Origin: Campylobacter volucris
GTDB lineage: Bacteria; Campylobacterota; Campylobacteria; Campylobacterales; Campylobacteraceae
Assembly: GCF_008011665.1 (NCBI RefSeq)
Contig: NZ_VOWJ01000031.1
Coordinates: forward strand, 1-64,000
DNA: 64,000 nucleotides
Direction of reading: 5' to 3'
The notes beneath the pieces were generated by a model. The model searched no databases. It saw only the letters and a program-made list of their open reading frames with translations, and had not been told where the DNA came from. The number at the start of each line of letters is the position of its first letter. The stretch's first letter is position 1. A program made the translations under genes and the position numbers. Positions 29,624 to 38,876 of the stretch are shown here, piece after piece.

Positions 29624-30975
29624 AAAAGATCTTGTTTTTACTTTGTTTTATATGTAGTTTTATGTTTGCAAGTGCCACTGAGTTAAATTTGGCTTTTAGT
29701 GGTTTAGGCATTGGCATATTGATTATTTTTATTTTGGGGTATTATTTTATAGCAGCTGAAGAAAAATATCATTTAAACAAAACAAAACCCGCCTTGTTTA
29801 TAGGAACACTTTCTTTTATAATCATTGGTATTTATATGGTGGCTAATGATCTTGATACGCAAATTTTAGAAGAAAGTGTCAATCATTTGATTTTAGAAAT
29901 AGCTCAAATTGTATTTTTTTTGATAGCAGCTATGACTTTTATAGAAGCTTTGATAGAAAGATCAGTTTTTGAAACTTTAAAATATAAGCTCGTAAGCAGA
30001 GGTTATACATATAGAAAATTATTTTGGCTAACAGGAATTTTAGCTTTTTTTATTTCTCCAATCGCAGATAATCTAACCACAGCTTTGATTTTATCAACCG
30101 TGCTTTTAACCATAGATAAAGACAAAAAAGAATTTTTAATACCAGGAGCTATTAATATAGTAGTCGCTGCTAATGCAGGGGGTGCTTGGTCTCCTTTTGG
30201 AGATATCACAACCTTAATGGTTTGGACGGCAAAAAAAGCTACTTTTTTTGAATTTTTTGCTTTATTTCCAGCATCTTTTATTGGTTGGTTGGTTACGGCT
30301 TGTTTGTTATCGCGTTATGTTCCAAATATTACCCCAAATTTTTCTAAAGAAAATTTACAAGAGGTTAAGATCAAAGAAGGTGGAAAAGTTTTTATAATCT
30401 TAGGTTTTATGACTATAGCTTTAGCTGTGTTCATACATAGTATTTGTGAATTACCTGCTATGTGGGGTATGATTTTTGGACTTTCTTTGTTAAGTTTGTA
30501 TATTTATTTTTTCAATAGAAAAAAGGGCAATAAAGACTTAAATGTGTTTTATTATATGACGCGTATAGAGATGGATACTTTATTGTTTTTCTTTGGTATA
30601 TTATCAGCTGTTAGTGCTTTGCATTTTGTAGGATGGCTTACATATGCTTCGCATTTATATATAAGCTTTGGAGCAACTAGTGTAAATATTGGCATTGGAA
30701 TTTTATCTGCAATTGTAGATAATGTGCCTGTTATGAGTGCTGTTTTAAAGGCAAATCCAAGCATGGATCATACTCAATGGCTTTTGGTTACGCTTACTGC
30801 TGGTATAGGTGGTTCTTTGATTAGTTTTGGATCTGCTGCCGGAGTAGGTGTGATGGGAAAAATGAAAGGAATTTATACTTTCAATGCTCATTTAAAATAC
30901 GCATGGACTATTTTGATAGGTTACGTAATTTCTATCATTGTATGGTATATACAATTTCAAATGTTAAATTTATAA
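29620..30975 (+). CDS. nhaD: NhaD-type Na+/H+ antiporter
   Basis: A 451-residue polytopic protein of the ion transporter superfamily with about 12 membrane spans. It has an N-terminal signal-like stretch (MKKILFLLCFICSFMFASA) and then the ADNLTTALILSTVLL, NAGGAWSPFGDITTLMVW and AIVDNVPVMSAVL motifs of NhaD, including the polar intramembrane residues of two inverted repeats. It would expel sodium in exchange for protons, which helps salt and alkaline tolerance. As I recall, the C. jejuni order has guaA directly after the uvrC neighbours, so this gene looks like an extra between them. Not certain without alignment. Confidence 0.88.
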   Translation: MKKILFLLCFICSFMFASATELNLAFSGLGIGILIIFILGYYFIAAEEKYHLNKTKPALFIGTLSFIIIGIYMVANDLDTQILEESVNHLILEIAQIVFFLIAAMTFIEALIERSVFETLKYKLVSRGYTYRKLFWLTGILAFFISPIADNLTTALILSTVLLTIDKDKKEFLIPGAINIVVAANAGGAWSPFGDITTLMVWTAKKATFFEFFALFPASFIGWLVTACLLSRYVPNITPNFSKENLQEVKIKEGGKVFIILGFMTIALAVFIHSICELPAMWGMIFGLSLLSLYIYFFNRKKGNKDLNVFYYMTRIEMDTLLFFFGILSAVSALHFVGWLTYASHLYISFGATSVNIGIGILSAIVDNVPVMSAVLKANPSMDHTQWLLVTLTAGIGGSLISFGSAAGVGVMGKMKGIYTFNAHLKYAWTILIGYVISIIVWYIQFQMLNL

Positions 30976-30984
30976 AGGAGAATA

Positions 30985-32520
30985 ATGAAAAAAGCAGATA
31001 TTTTAGTTTTAGATTTTGGTTCACAATATACACAATTAATAGCAAGAAGACTTAGAGAACAAGGAGTCTATGCTGAAATTTTACCTTTTAATGTTAGTTT
31101 AGAAGAAATCAAACAAAAACAACCAAAAGGATTGATACTTAGTGGCGGGCCAGCTAGTGTGTATGCAAATGATGCTTATTTTTGCGATAAAGGTATTTTT
31201 GAATTAAATTTACCAATTTTAGGAATTTGTTATGGAATGCAATTAATGGCTCATCATTTTGGTGCAAATGTAGCTCCAGCAGGTCATAAAGAATATGGAA
31301 AAGCAACCATAGATATACAAAATGATAGCGCTTTGTTTAAAAATTTACCTAAAAAACAAACAGTATGGATGAGTCATTCTGATAGGGTTGAAAATTTACC
31401 ACAAGGTTTTGAAGCTATTGCTACAAGTGAAAATAGTCCATTTTGTGTATTTGGTGATGAAAAGCGTAAATTTTATGCTTTACAATTTCATCCTGAAGTC
31501 CAGCATAGTGAATTTGGAAAAAATATATTAAAAAATTTTGCTAAATATGCTTGTAATTGTGATAGTGTATGGAATATGGGCTCATTTGCTAAAACTCAAG
31601 TGCAAAAAATTCAAGAAGAAGTTGGCAAAGACAAGGTATTGTGTGCTGTAAGTGGTGGGGTTGATAGTAGTGTTGTAGCTGCTTTATTAGCTAGTGCTAT
31701 AAAAGACCAAGTAGTGGTTGTTTTTGTAGATAATGGTCTTTTAAGAAGCGGTGAAAAAGAACAAGTTGAGTATATGTTTAAGCATACTTTGGGTATTAAT
31801 TTAATTAGTATTAATGCAAAAGAAATATTTTTGAGTCGTTTAAAAGGTATTATTGATCCTGAGCAAAAAAGAAAGATTATAGGAAATACTTTTATTGAAA
31901 TTTTTGAAGAAGAGGCAAAAAAACACCAAGATGTAAAATATCTTGCGCAAGGAACCTTATATACAGATATTATTGAAAGTTCTGTAGTGGGTGCTAGTAA
32001 GACTATAAAATCCCATCATAATGTAGGTGGTTTGCCTGAAAAAATGAATTTAAAACTTATAGAGCCATTAAAAGAAATTTTTAAAGATGAGGTAAGAGCT
32101 TTAGGAATAGAGCTTGGTTTAAATAAAGATGTGGTTTATCGCCATCCATTTCCAGGACCAGGACTTGCTATACGCATAATGGGCGAGGTAAATGAGCCTA
32201 GTTTGGAGCTTTTGAGAAAAGCTGATGTGATTTTAATAGAAGAGTTAAAAAGTAGTGGTTGGTATGATAAAACTTGGCAAGCATTTTGTGTATTGTTAAA
32301 TGTTCAAAGTGTTGGTGTAATGGGAGATAATAGAACCTATGATAATGCAGTTTGTGTGCGAGTGGTAAATGCAAGCGATGGTATGACAGCTACTTTTTCA
32401 CATTTGCCTTATGAATTACTAGAAAATATTTCTCGTCGTATTATTAATGAAGTTGATGGGATTAACCGTGTTGTTTATGATATCTCAAGTAAGCCACCAG
32501 CAACCATAGAATGGGAGTGA
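30985..32520 (+). CDS. guaA: GMP synthase (glutamine-hydrolysing)
   Basis: GuaA aminates XMP to GMP. The 511-residue protein has the class I glutaminase domain with catalytic cysteine in LGICYGMQL near 80 and the His/Glu pair in FHPEVQHSE near 168. The ATP-pyrophosphatase P-loop SGGVDSSVV is near 225, and the dimerisation domain ends with [11 protein letters not shown]. The AAAGGAG site precedes the ATG by 5 bases. It lies 9 bases after nhaD. All motifs are intact. Confidence 0.97.
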   Translation: MKKADILVLDFGSQYTQLIARRLREQGVYAEILPFNVSLEEIKQKQPKGLILSGGPASVYANDAYFCDKGIFELNLPILGICYGMQLMAHHFGANVAPAGHKEYGKATIDIQNDSALFKNLPKKQTVWMSHSDRVENLPQGFEAIATSENSPFCVFGDEKRKFYALQFHPEVQHSEFGKNILKNFAKYACNCDSVWNMGSFAKTQVQKIQEEVGKDKVLCAVSGGVDSSVVAALLASAIKDQVVVVFVDNGLLRSGEKEQVEYMFKHTLGINLISINAKEIFLSRLKGIIDPEQKRKIIGNTFIEIFEEEAKKHQDVKYLAQGTLYTDIIESSVVGASKTIKSHHNVGGLPEKMNLKLIEPLKEIFKDEVRALGIELGLNKDVVYRHPFPGPGLAIRIMGEVNEPSLELLRKADVILIEELKSSGWYDKTWQAFCVLLNVQSVGVMGDNRTYDNAVCVRVVNASDGMTATFSHLPYELLENISRRIINEVDGINRVVYDISSKPPATIEWE

Positions 32521-32548
32521 TTATTTAGTGCAAAAATAAACAAAAGCA

Positions 32549-32587
32549 GGTGGAAGATTTTATCAAGCAATGAGTAAATTTTCCACC
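32549..32587 (+). terminator. hairpin after guaA, possible terminator
   Basis: A 12-base stem with one G.T pair (GGTGGAAGATTT / AAATTTTCCACC) and a 15-base loop lies 29 bases after the guaA stop. It is followed by an AT-rich but not pure T tract. It could end the guaA transcript, since the next gene has its own upstream AT-rich promoter region (GATAAAAT near 32641). Confidence 0.45.
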
Positions 32588-32678
32588 AAATATTAATTTA
32601 TTGAATTTTAAAATACTATTGTAAATTTATAAAAACAAAGATAAAATAGCATTTTATTTCTAACTTAGAAGGCTTTAT

Positions 32679-34118
32679 ATGCACGGCAAGATAATGGTTT
32701 ATGTAGATGGTACTGGCAGAGGAACGGTGATTAATCTTGCAAAGACTTTTTTTGAATTTAATAAACATGCATGGCATGATAAAAGAAGTATGCCAGCTGT
32801 GGGTATGTTTGTTGAATTTAGATCCGATGGAAAGCATATTACTGATTTGCGTCCTTCAAAATTTCAAGAATTTGGCGAAAATGATTTTATAAAAGAAAGA
32901 GATTTTTGGAAAACTGATAGTGATGATGAGTTAGAAGACTTAAGACTAGCCAAGCGTGATGCTTATGTGCAAGATCTTTATAGGCAAACAGATTATGATG
33001 AGCTTGATAAAATTCCTTTGAATATAACTATTCCTCAAGCTATCCAAAGATATTTTTATAACGAAACTTTGTGTATTAATGCTGTAAAAGATATTAATAT
33101 GGATGAAGTGCCGTATGTGATTGATTTTTTTGCACTTAAAAGATTTTTATATAAGGCTTTGGATACTTTGCTTTTTTCAGATAATACAATTAACCAAGCT
33201 GATTTTTCGGTGATGAAAAATATTATTGTTCATCTTGAAATGGCATATAAAGATATGAAAGACAAGCAAAAAAATATCAATATAGAGCGTTTATATGATG
33301 AGGTTTTTTTATCTCACCAATGTCATTACCAAGCTCTTTTAGCTTCGCTTGATAATAGAAAAAATAGAAAATTAGCATTAGAAAGACAAATGAATACTTT
33401 GGCTAGTGAAATAAAATCAAAACAAGCAAGATTAGAAGCAGAAAGTGGTAAAAAATATCAAGAATTAGAAGAGTTAATACATACTAAAAAGCAAAAACTT
33501 GTTGAAATTAAAAGCGAGATGGATTATTTTAGCGTAAGTGTTGAAAAATTAGAAGCTTTAAAAAAATCATTTTATGATAAAAATTTTACTCTTTTTTCAA
33601 ATAGCTTTAATATGGCAAGAGAAAAGCTTTTTGATAAAATTAAGCAAGGATTGAATATTTGTGCTACAAAATTAGATTTAGAGATATGGGTAAAGTCTTT
33701 AAAATCAACTAGCATTAAAAATTCGTATTTTAAAAATGCAACTGAAATTTCTTTTTGCACTCTATCTTTTGCAGAGTTGTATTTAAATAGACTTAATAAA
33801 AATGCTCTAAATCCAAACGATCAATTACTTCTTTCTTATGTAAAAAAAGTCAAAAAAGAATGTGAAAAGAATTTTTTAATTGTTAGTTCTAATCCTGAAG
33901 TTTATGTTAATATGAAAATTCAAATTTTTGCGATGAATCCGTATTATGTTGTTAAACATGCACCAAAAAAAGTGAATTATCAAGGTTTGATGAAAAATAT
34001 AGAATTTGATGTTGTTTATGTAGATGAGAAGACATTGTGGGCACCCGTAGCTGATGTTATTTTAGAAGGAAAATATTTTCTAAAAAAAGATTCTAAAACC
34101 AAATTTAAAATTTTATAA
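32679..34118 (+). CDS. conserved hypothetical protein with coiled coil
   Basis: A 479-residue protein, predicted cytoplasmic. The first 65 residues (MHGKIMVYVDGTGRGTVINL, with later MPAVGMFVEFRSDGKH) resemble a cold-shock/OB strand pattern that could bind nucleic acid. Residues about 220-300 form a lysine/glutamate coiled coil, and the C-terminal part is mixed alpha/beta. It follows guaA and precedes the 6S-like RNA and purD. A similar gene is found at the same place in C. jejuni with no assigned role. Function unknown. Confidence 0.8.
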   Translation: MHGKIMVYVDGTGRGTVINLAKTFFEFNKHAWHDKRSMPAVGMFVEFRSDGKHITDLRPSKFQEFGENDFIKERDFWKTDSDDELEDLRLAKRDAYVQDLYRQTDYDELDKIPLNITIPQAIQRYFYNETLCINAVKDINMDEVPYVIDFFALKRFLYKALDTLLFSDNTINQADFSVMKNIIVHLEMAYKDMKDKQKNINIERLYDEVFLSHQCHYQALLASLDNRKNRKLALERQMNTLASEIKSKQARLEAESGKKYQELEELIHTKKQKLVEIKSEMDYFSVSVEKLEALKKSFYDKNFTLFSNSFNMAREKLFDKIKQGLNICATKLDLEIWVKSLKSTSIKNSYFKNATEISFCTLSFAELYLNRLNKNALNPNDQLLLSYVKKVKKECEKNFLIVSSNPEVYVNMKIQIFAMNPYYVVKHAPKKVNYQGLMKNIEFDVVYVDEKTLWAPVADVILEGKYFLKKDSKTKFKIL

Positions 34119-34143
34119 AATAGCTTATTTAAGATTTATTGGT

Positions 34144-34149
34144 TATAAT
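34144..34149 (+). promoter_or_regulatory. -10 element of the 6S-like RNA
   Basis: A perfect TATAAT is placed so that transcription would begin at 34156, one base before the closing helix of the predicted RNA. No protein-coding frame starts within 200 bases downstream, which points to an RNA gene. Confidence 0.6.
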
Positions 34150-34155
34150 TTTATT

Positions 34156-34341
34156 GCCTGAATGGTTCGATTGTATCAAAAGGATCCAACACATTAATCA
34201 TTAGTTGTGATGTGTGATTTACCGTGTTCTGTGACTTTGTTTGAGCTTTTAAAAAAGCAAGAAGCTGCAGCCTTTAAAAATCATCTAACGACAAAATTTG
34301 ACTTTTTAGGGTCACATATTTATACTGCGGCCATTTGGGTT
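34156..34341 (+). ncRNA. ssrS: probable 6S RNA
   Basis: The 243-base gap between two genes holds a region of about 186 bases with the traits of 6S RNA, which binds sigma70 RNA polymerase by mimicking an open promoter. A TATAAT sits just upstream. The 5' end CCTGAATGG (34157-34165) pairs with CCATTTGGG (34331-34339) to close one long hairpin (9 pairs, two of them G.U). Inside, TGTGAC (34230-34235) pairs with GTCACA (34311-34316), and ACACAT/ATGTGT (34189-34215) forms a side hairpin of the central bubble. Size and single-rod shape fit 6S. I recall 6S being placed near purD in related bacteria, but cannot confirm. A different structured RNA or a purD leader is the alternative. Confidence 0.55.
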
Positions 34342-34361
34342 TTATCATTTTAAGGAAAATA

Positions 34362-35612
34362 ATGAAAATTTTGATTTTAGGAAATGGTGCTAGAGAATAT
34401 TCTATTGCACTTGCTCTTCAAAAAACTAATAAGAATATAGAATTTTATTTTATTCCAGGAAATGGTGCTACTGCAAAAATTGGAACAAATCTTAATATGA
34501 AAGATTGCAAGGTTATTACAGCATATGCAAAAGCTTCTGAAATTGATTTGTGTATTGTTGGAAGTGAAAAATTTTTAACAGATGGAATTGTGGATTTATT
34601 TAGAGAAAATAATATGACTATTTTTGGTCCGACTAAGGCAGCAGCAATGCTTGAAGCGTCAAAATCATATATGAAAAGTTTCTTAAAAAAACATAAAATC
34701 AAAACAGCTAAATTTTTAAATACAACAGATTTTGAAAAAGCTAAAAAATTTATTTTAAATTTAACTCCTCCAATTGTGATTAAAGCTGATGGTTTGTGTG
34801 CAGGCAAAGGAGTTATAATTGCTCAAAGTTATGATGAAGCATTGGAAGTTACTCATAAAATGTTAAGTGGTGAGAGTTTTGGTGATGCTGGTAAGATTGT
34901 CGTAATAGAAGAGTATTTAAATGGTTTTGAATTAAGTATTTTCGCACTTTGCGATGGAAGTGATTTTATCTTACTTCCACCTGTGCAAGATCATAAAAAA
35001 CTTTTAGATAACGATAAAGGACCAAATACTGGAGGAATGGGTGCATATGCTCCAAGTTCTTTAGCTAGCAAATCTTTACTTGAGCAGGTGAAAAAAGATA
35101 TTATTAAACCCACTTTAGAAGGTATGAAAGCACAAGGAAATGAATTTAGTGGAGTTTTATTTATAGGTTTAATGGTAGTAAATAATAAACCTTATGTTTT
35201 AGAATATAATGTTCGTTTTGGAGATCCAGAGTGTGAAGTATTGATGCCTTTGATAGAAAATCCTTTAGAAATGTTTTTAGCATGTGCAAATAAAAATTTA
35301 TCTAGTGTTAATGTAAGAATCAAAGATGAATACGCAGTAGGTGTAGTTTGCGCTAGTAAAAATTATCCTTATAAAGATAGTCCTAAAGTTTTAATTGATA
35401 TTGGTGAAATTCCAAAAAATTCTCATTTATCTTATGCTGGAGTAAGTTTAGAAAATAATAAATTATATGCTAACGGCGGTAGAGTGTTAGTATGTGTTGG
35501 GATAGGAAAAAGTATTAAAGAAGCACAAGAAAATGCTTATAAATTATGCGATAATATAAATTTTAAAGGTAAGCAATATAGAAAAGATATTGCCTTTCAG
35601 GTCCTTCAATGA
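34362..35612 (+). CDS. purD: phosphoribosylamine-glycine ligase
   Basis: PurD catalyses the second step of purine synthesis. From ATG 34362, with an AAGGA site at 34352, the protein is 416 residues. The open frame's earlier ATG at 34335 has no ribosome site and would add nine non-homologous residues. The ATP-grasp features include [60 protein letters not shown] and the metal-binding [10 protein letters not shown]. It is followed by the RDD gene with a 4-base overlap. Confidence 0.95.
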   Translation: MKILILGNGAREYSIALALQKTNKNIEFYFIPGNGATAKIGTNLNMKDCKVITAYAKASEIDLCIVGSEKFLTDGIVDLFRENNMTIFGPTKAAAMLEASKSYMKSFLKKHKIKTAKFLNTTDFEKAKKFILNLTPPIVIKADGLCAGKGVIIAQSYDEALEVTHKMLSGESFGDAGKIVVIEEYLNGFELSIFALCDGSDFILLPPVQDHKKLLDNDKGPNTGGMGAYAPSSLASKSLLEQVKKDIIKPTLEGMKAQGNEFSGVLFIGLMVVNNKPYVLEYNVRFGDPECEVLMPLIENPLEMFLACANKNLSSVNVRIKDEYAVGVVCASKNYPYKDSPKVLIDIGEIPKNSHLSYAGVSLENNKLYANGGRVLVCVGIGKSIKEAQENAYKLCDNINFKGKQYRKDIAFQVLQ

Positions 35613-36061
35613 CAAATCAAGAATTATTTGATAAGCTAGAAAAAGAAGAAGTTGTTTTGGCAAGTTTTAAAAAAAGAACTTTAGCCTATATTATAGATAT
35701 TTTTATTGTTTGTATTATAGTAAGCATTATTTTATTTGATAAAATATCGTTGGCACAAACTTATGAAGAAATTCACACTCTTTTGCTACGATTTACTGGT
35801 GGAATTTTACTTTTGCAATTTTGCTACCACACTCTTTTTGTTTATCTTTATGGCGCAACTTTAGGAAAAATGTTTTTAAAAATTATGGTGATAGATCAAG
35901 AACTTTTAGATAAACCTAATTTAACACAAAGTATTTTAAGATCTGGCATAAGACAAATTAGCGAAATTTATGGACTTGGTTTTGCTTGGGCTTTGAGTAA
36001 TATTGTTTTAAAAACTTGGCATGATTATGCGGCAAAAACAGTGGTAATTGATCTTGCGTAA
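35609..36061 (+). CDS. RDD family membrane protein
   Basis: A 150-residue inner-membrane protein with RDD-type features. An early Arg-x-x-Ala segment [15 protein letters not shown] places the arginine and aspartate in the first span, two further spans lie at about 57-80 and 116-131, and the end is [10 protein letters not shown], the typical RDD close. The role of RDD proteins varies and is mostly unknown, with some acting in ion balance. It is coupled by overlaps to purD before and lptD after. Confidence 0.85.
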   Translation: MTNQELFDKLEKEEVVLASFKKRTLAYIIDIFIVCIIVSIILFDKISLAQTYEEIHTLLLRFTGGILLLQFCYHTLFVYLYGATLGKMFLKIMVIDQELLDKPNLTQSILRSGIRQISEIYGLGFAWALSNIVLKTWHDYAAKTVVIDLA

Positions 36062-38087
36062 AATCTTTTTATCTTTTGCTTGTATTGTAAATTTATATGC
36101 TGCAAAGGTAGATATATATGCTTTAGATGTTGCAAAAAATCGTGATATTATTGAAGCTAAAAGCAATGTAGTGGTCGTTTCAGATCTTTATTTAATCACC
36201 GCTAATGAGGCAAAATTTAATGAAAAAACAAAAGATTTGGAGCTTTTTGGCGATGTTAATATTTTAAGAGGTCAAAAAGAAAGGACTCATTCAAGCTATA
36301 CTAAAATTAATTTGCAAGATAATACAACCACTTTTAAAAATTTGTTTTTTTCTAATAATGATTTAGAAGTTTGGCTTCAATGTTATGAGGCTAAATTTGA
36401 TAAGAAATTTTTTATCACTGAAAAATCTGTTGTTTCAAGCTGTAATGTTGAAAATCCTGATTGGGAAATTCGTTTTGAAGAGGGTAAATTAAATAAAGAA
36501 AGCAATTTTTTACATCTTTACAATGCAAGATTGTATGTAAAAAATACACCCGTGGCATATTTACCTTATTTTGGTTTTAGTGTGGATACCAAAAGAAAAA
36601 GTGGTTTGCTTATTCCACAAATTGTAGCAAAGCAAAGTGAGGGACTATATTATAATCAACCTATATATTATGTAATTGACGATAATGCTGATTTGCAACT
36701 TGAGCCACAAATTAGAACAAAAAGAGGTTATGGACTATACTCAACGCTTAGATTTGTAGATTCTTTAAATTCGCAAGGTGAGATAAGTACTGGTATTTTT
36801 GTAGAAAAATCAGACTACAGGGAAAAAGAAAAGTTAAAAAATAAAGAACATTATGGCTTTGAGATAAAATATTCAAGCGATGAATTATTTAAAAGTTTAT
36901 TAAATGGTTCTTATCAGGAAGGATTATGGCTTGATGGTAAATATTTAAATGATGTTGATTATATGAATTTAAGCTCTAAAGCTAAACCGGAAGCTTCGCT
37001 TGTAACTTCAAGATTAAATTATTTTTTATCAGATGATGAAAATTATTATGGACTTTATGCAAAATACTATATAGACACTTCTAAAATTAGTAATAAAGAT
37101 ACTTTGCAAGAATATCCTTCATTGCAATATCATCGATATTTAAATGGAATTTTTGATAATTATATACAATATAGTATCGATGCTTCTTTTCATAGATATT
37201 ACCGACATACTGGAATTTATGCTAAGACTTTAAATTTTGATGTTCCGCTTGTTTATCATACGAGTTTTTTTGATGATTTTTTAAATTTTTCTTTTACTGA
37301 AAGAGTGTATGCAAATTTTGTAAATTATTCTAATACAAATGAAAAAAATCAAGAGCATTTGTTTAGAAATTCTCATAATTTTTCTTTATACACAGATCTT
37401 TCCAAGCCTTATGAAAATTTTTACCATACCGTATATCTTGGCATAAATTATTATTTATCTGGAGCAAAATCTGGAAAAATTACTGAAAATTTTATAGACA
37501 TAGAAGATGAGCCAGAGCAGATTAATTTTTCTATGTATCAGTATTTTTATAATGCTATTGGAAAGAAAAAACTTTTTCATAATTTTGCCATAAAATATAA
37601 TTTAACAGAGCAAAATTTTGGTGGTTTTGATAATATTGTGGAATATTTTTATAATGATTATATTAGTTTTAGAAATGAAACTGAATATAATGGTGTTCAA
37701 AATCGTTTTGATAAAATTTTTAGTGAAGCTTCATTAGATTATGATAAATGGAAAATAGGTTTAAGTCATGCTTATAGATTTTATGAAAATGAAAAATATA
37801 ATTTCTTAGGTACTAAAACTCAATATAACATTAACACTAATTATCAAATTTTTGGCGGTATATGGTTTGATTTGGATAAAAATCCCGATAAATGGGAAAT
37901 TGGTTATACTTATCAAAGAAAATGTTGGAATTATTCTTTAATGTATCGTCAAGATATTTCGCCCAAGCTTACTAGTGCAGGCATTAGTGCTAAAGATCAA
38001 AGTGGTGTGTATTTTATGTTTAATTTTTATCCAATTGGTGGAGTCTCTTATGATTTTGCTTTGGAAGAAAGTGAGAAAGCATTATGA
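36048..38087 (+). CDS. lptD: LPS-assembly protein LptD
   Basis: LptD is the outer-membrane barrel that inserts lipooligosaccharide into the outer leaflet. The 679-residue protein starts with TTG at 36048, has a signal peptide ending LYAAK, an OstA-type periplasmic beta-jellyroll (EAKSNVVVVSDLYLITANEA), and a long aromatic-rich barrel with regularly spaced tyrosine strands. Two cysteines near 125 and 143 could form a disulphide, while E. coli LptD has four. The last strands (GVYFMFNFYPIGG) are typical. It overlaps the RDD gene by 14 bases and the PRTase gene by 4. Confidence 0.9.
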   Translation: MILRKIFLSFACIVNLYAAKVDIYALDVAKNRDIIEAKSNVVVVSDLYLITANEAKFNEKTKDLELFGDVNILRGQKERTHSSYTKINLQDNTTTFKNLFFSNNDLEVWLQCYEAKFDKKFFITEKSVVSSCNVENPDWEIRFEEGKLNKESNFLHLYNARLYVKNTPVAYLPYFGFSVDTKRKSGLLIPQIVAKQSEGLYYNQPIYYVIDDNADLQLEPQIRTKRGYGLYSTLRFVDSLNSQGEISTGIFVEKSDYREKEKLKNKEHYGFEIKYSSDELFKSLLNGSYQEGLWLDGKYLNDVDYMNLSSKAKPEASLVTSRLNYFLSDDENYYGLYAKYYIDTSKISNKDTLQEYPSLQYHRYLNGIFDNYIQYSIDASFHRYYRHTGIYAKTLNFDVPLVYHTSFFDDFLNFSFTERVYANFVNYSNTNEKNQEHLFRNSHNFSLYTDLSKPYENFYHTVYLGINYYLSGAKSGKITENFIDIEDEPEQINFSMYQYFYNAIGKKKLFHNFAIKYNLTEQNFGGFDNIVEYFYNDYISFRNETEYNGVQNRFDKIFSEASLDYDKWKIGLSHAYRFYENEKYNFLGTKTQYNINTNYQIFGGIWFDLDKNPDKWEIGYTYQRKCWNYSLMYRQDISPKLTSAGISAKDQSGVYFMFNFYPIGGVSYDFALEESEKAL

Positions 38088-38743
38088 TAATTTTTGAAGA
38101 TTCAAAAGACGCTGCTAATAGATTATACGATCAACTGCCAATTGCTAAGTTAAAAGATTATCTTATTATCACTCCTTCGTTTAAATCCATAGAATTTGTA
38201 AATGAGTTAGCTAATAAGTTAAATTTAGCTTATGATTTTTTATTTACAGAGCAAATTAAAGCACCAAACAATGAAGAGTGTCAAATAGCTATGATTAGCG
38301 AAACCAAAGAGCTAGTTTATAATGAAGCCTTAATCAAGGCTTTTGATATAAGTTTAGATTATATATACGGGGAAGCAAATAGAACATACGAAGAGAAAAT
38401 TTTAAAAAATGTTTATCGTTATAGAAAAGGTAATCTTTTAAAAGATTTAAAAGGGAAAGATATTTTGGTTTTACATGAAGGCTGCGAGACAGGAATTACA
38501 GCTTTATCTTGTATAAAAAGTCTTTTAAAAGAAGAAGTAAATAGCATTATATATGCGAGTGCTTTGATGCCAAGTGATGTGTATGATTATATTAGTATTT
38601 TTGTTGATGAGATATTTTGTGTTCAAAAAATAGATCATTTTGTTGATATAGAGTTTTATTTTAAAAACAAAACAAGATTAGAATCCCAAGATATTTTAGA
38701 AATTTTAGAAGAAAGTGAGTATTATTTGCCATTGAAAAGATAA
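38084..38743 (+). CDS. phosphoribosyltransferase-like protein
   Basis: A 219-residue protein with the outline of the predicted phosphoribosyltransferases of the COG1926 type. An N-terminal strand-helix segment ends in LAYDFLFTEQI, then comes the PRPP-loop position DILVLHEGCETGITAL near 130-145. In active enzymes this loop reads as VDDG-ATGAT; here it is HEGCETGIT, so the acidic pair is altered and activity is doubtful. It is last in the purD-lptD string, translationally coupled to lptD. The substrate is unknown. In C. jejuni a similar gene lies between lptD and pnp. Confidence 0.7.
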   Translation: MIIFEDSKDAANRLYDQLPIAKLKDYLIITPSFKSIEFVNELANKLNLAYDFLFTEQIKAPNNEECQIAMISETKELVYNEALIKAFDISLDYIYGEANRTYEEKILKNVYRYRKGNLLKDLKGKDILVLHEGCETGITALSCIKSLLKEEVNSIIYASALMPSDVYDYISIFVDEIFCVQKIDHFVDIEFYFKNKTRLESQDILEILEESEYYLPLKR

Positions 38744-38785
38744 ATTTAAATCTAAACAAAAAGCGTTGTTTAGATTTAAATTTAT
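38740..38785 (+). terminator. perfect 20-bp hairpin at the end of the PRTase-like gene
   Basis: A perfect 20-base inverted repeat with a 6-base loop (AAAGCG) includes the stop codon of the upstream gene. Its base is AT-rich (TAAATTT...AAATTTA). It would form a very stable RNA stem. There is no clean T tract after it, so it may act as a terminator with help from Rho or as a processing/stability element at the 3' end of the purD-lptD message. Confidence 0.6.
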
Positions 38786-38786
38786 A

Positions 38787-38853
38787 AGGCAAAATAAAAA
38801 CAGGCTTTTTAAGTTTTAGCTTTAAAATTTAAAAAGCTTATTTGATTTTGCCT
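38787..38853 (+). other. large imperfect hairpin upstream of pnp
   Basis: AGGCAAAAT (38787-38795) pairs with ATTTTGCCT (38845-38853), and inside GCTTTTTAA (38804-38812) pairs with TTAAAAAGC (38829-38837). The whole folds as one 67-base stem with a bulge. In E. coli the pnp leader contains an RNase III-cut stem used for autoregulation. Here the stem ends exactly at the -10 box, so it is in the leader only if pnp is read through from upstream. Confidence 0.6.
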
Positions 38854-38858
38854 ATAAT
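38853..38858 (+). promoter_or_regulatory. pnp promoter -10 element
   Basis: TATAAT at 38853-38858, overlapping the foot of the hairpin by one base, would start transcription near 38865 and give a leader of about 12 bases containing the AAGGA ribosome site. No good -35 is visible. Confidence 0.5.
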
Positions 38859-38876
38859 AAACATCAAGGAAAAATC

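Noticed and set aside
34335-34361. Earlier ATG for purD
   Set aside because: It is within the 3' stem of the RNA candidate, lacks a ribosome site, and MKILILGNG at 34362 is the family start.
38740-38785. Insertion-sequence end or MITE
   Set aside because: The perfect inverted repeat includes a stop codon at the end of an intact gene, with no target duplication; a transcript-end hairpin is simpler.
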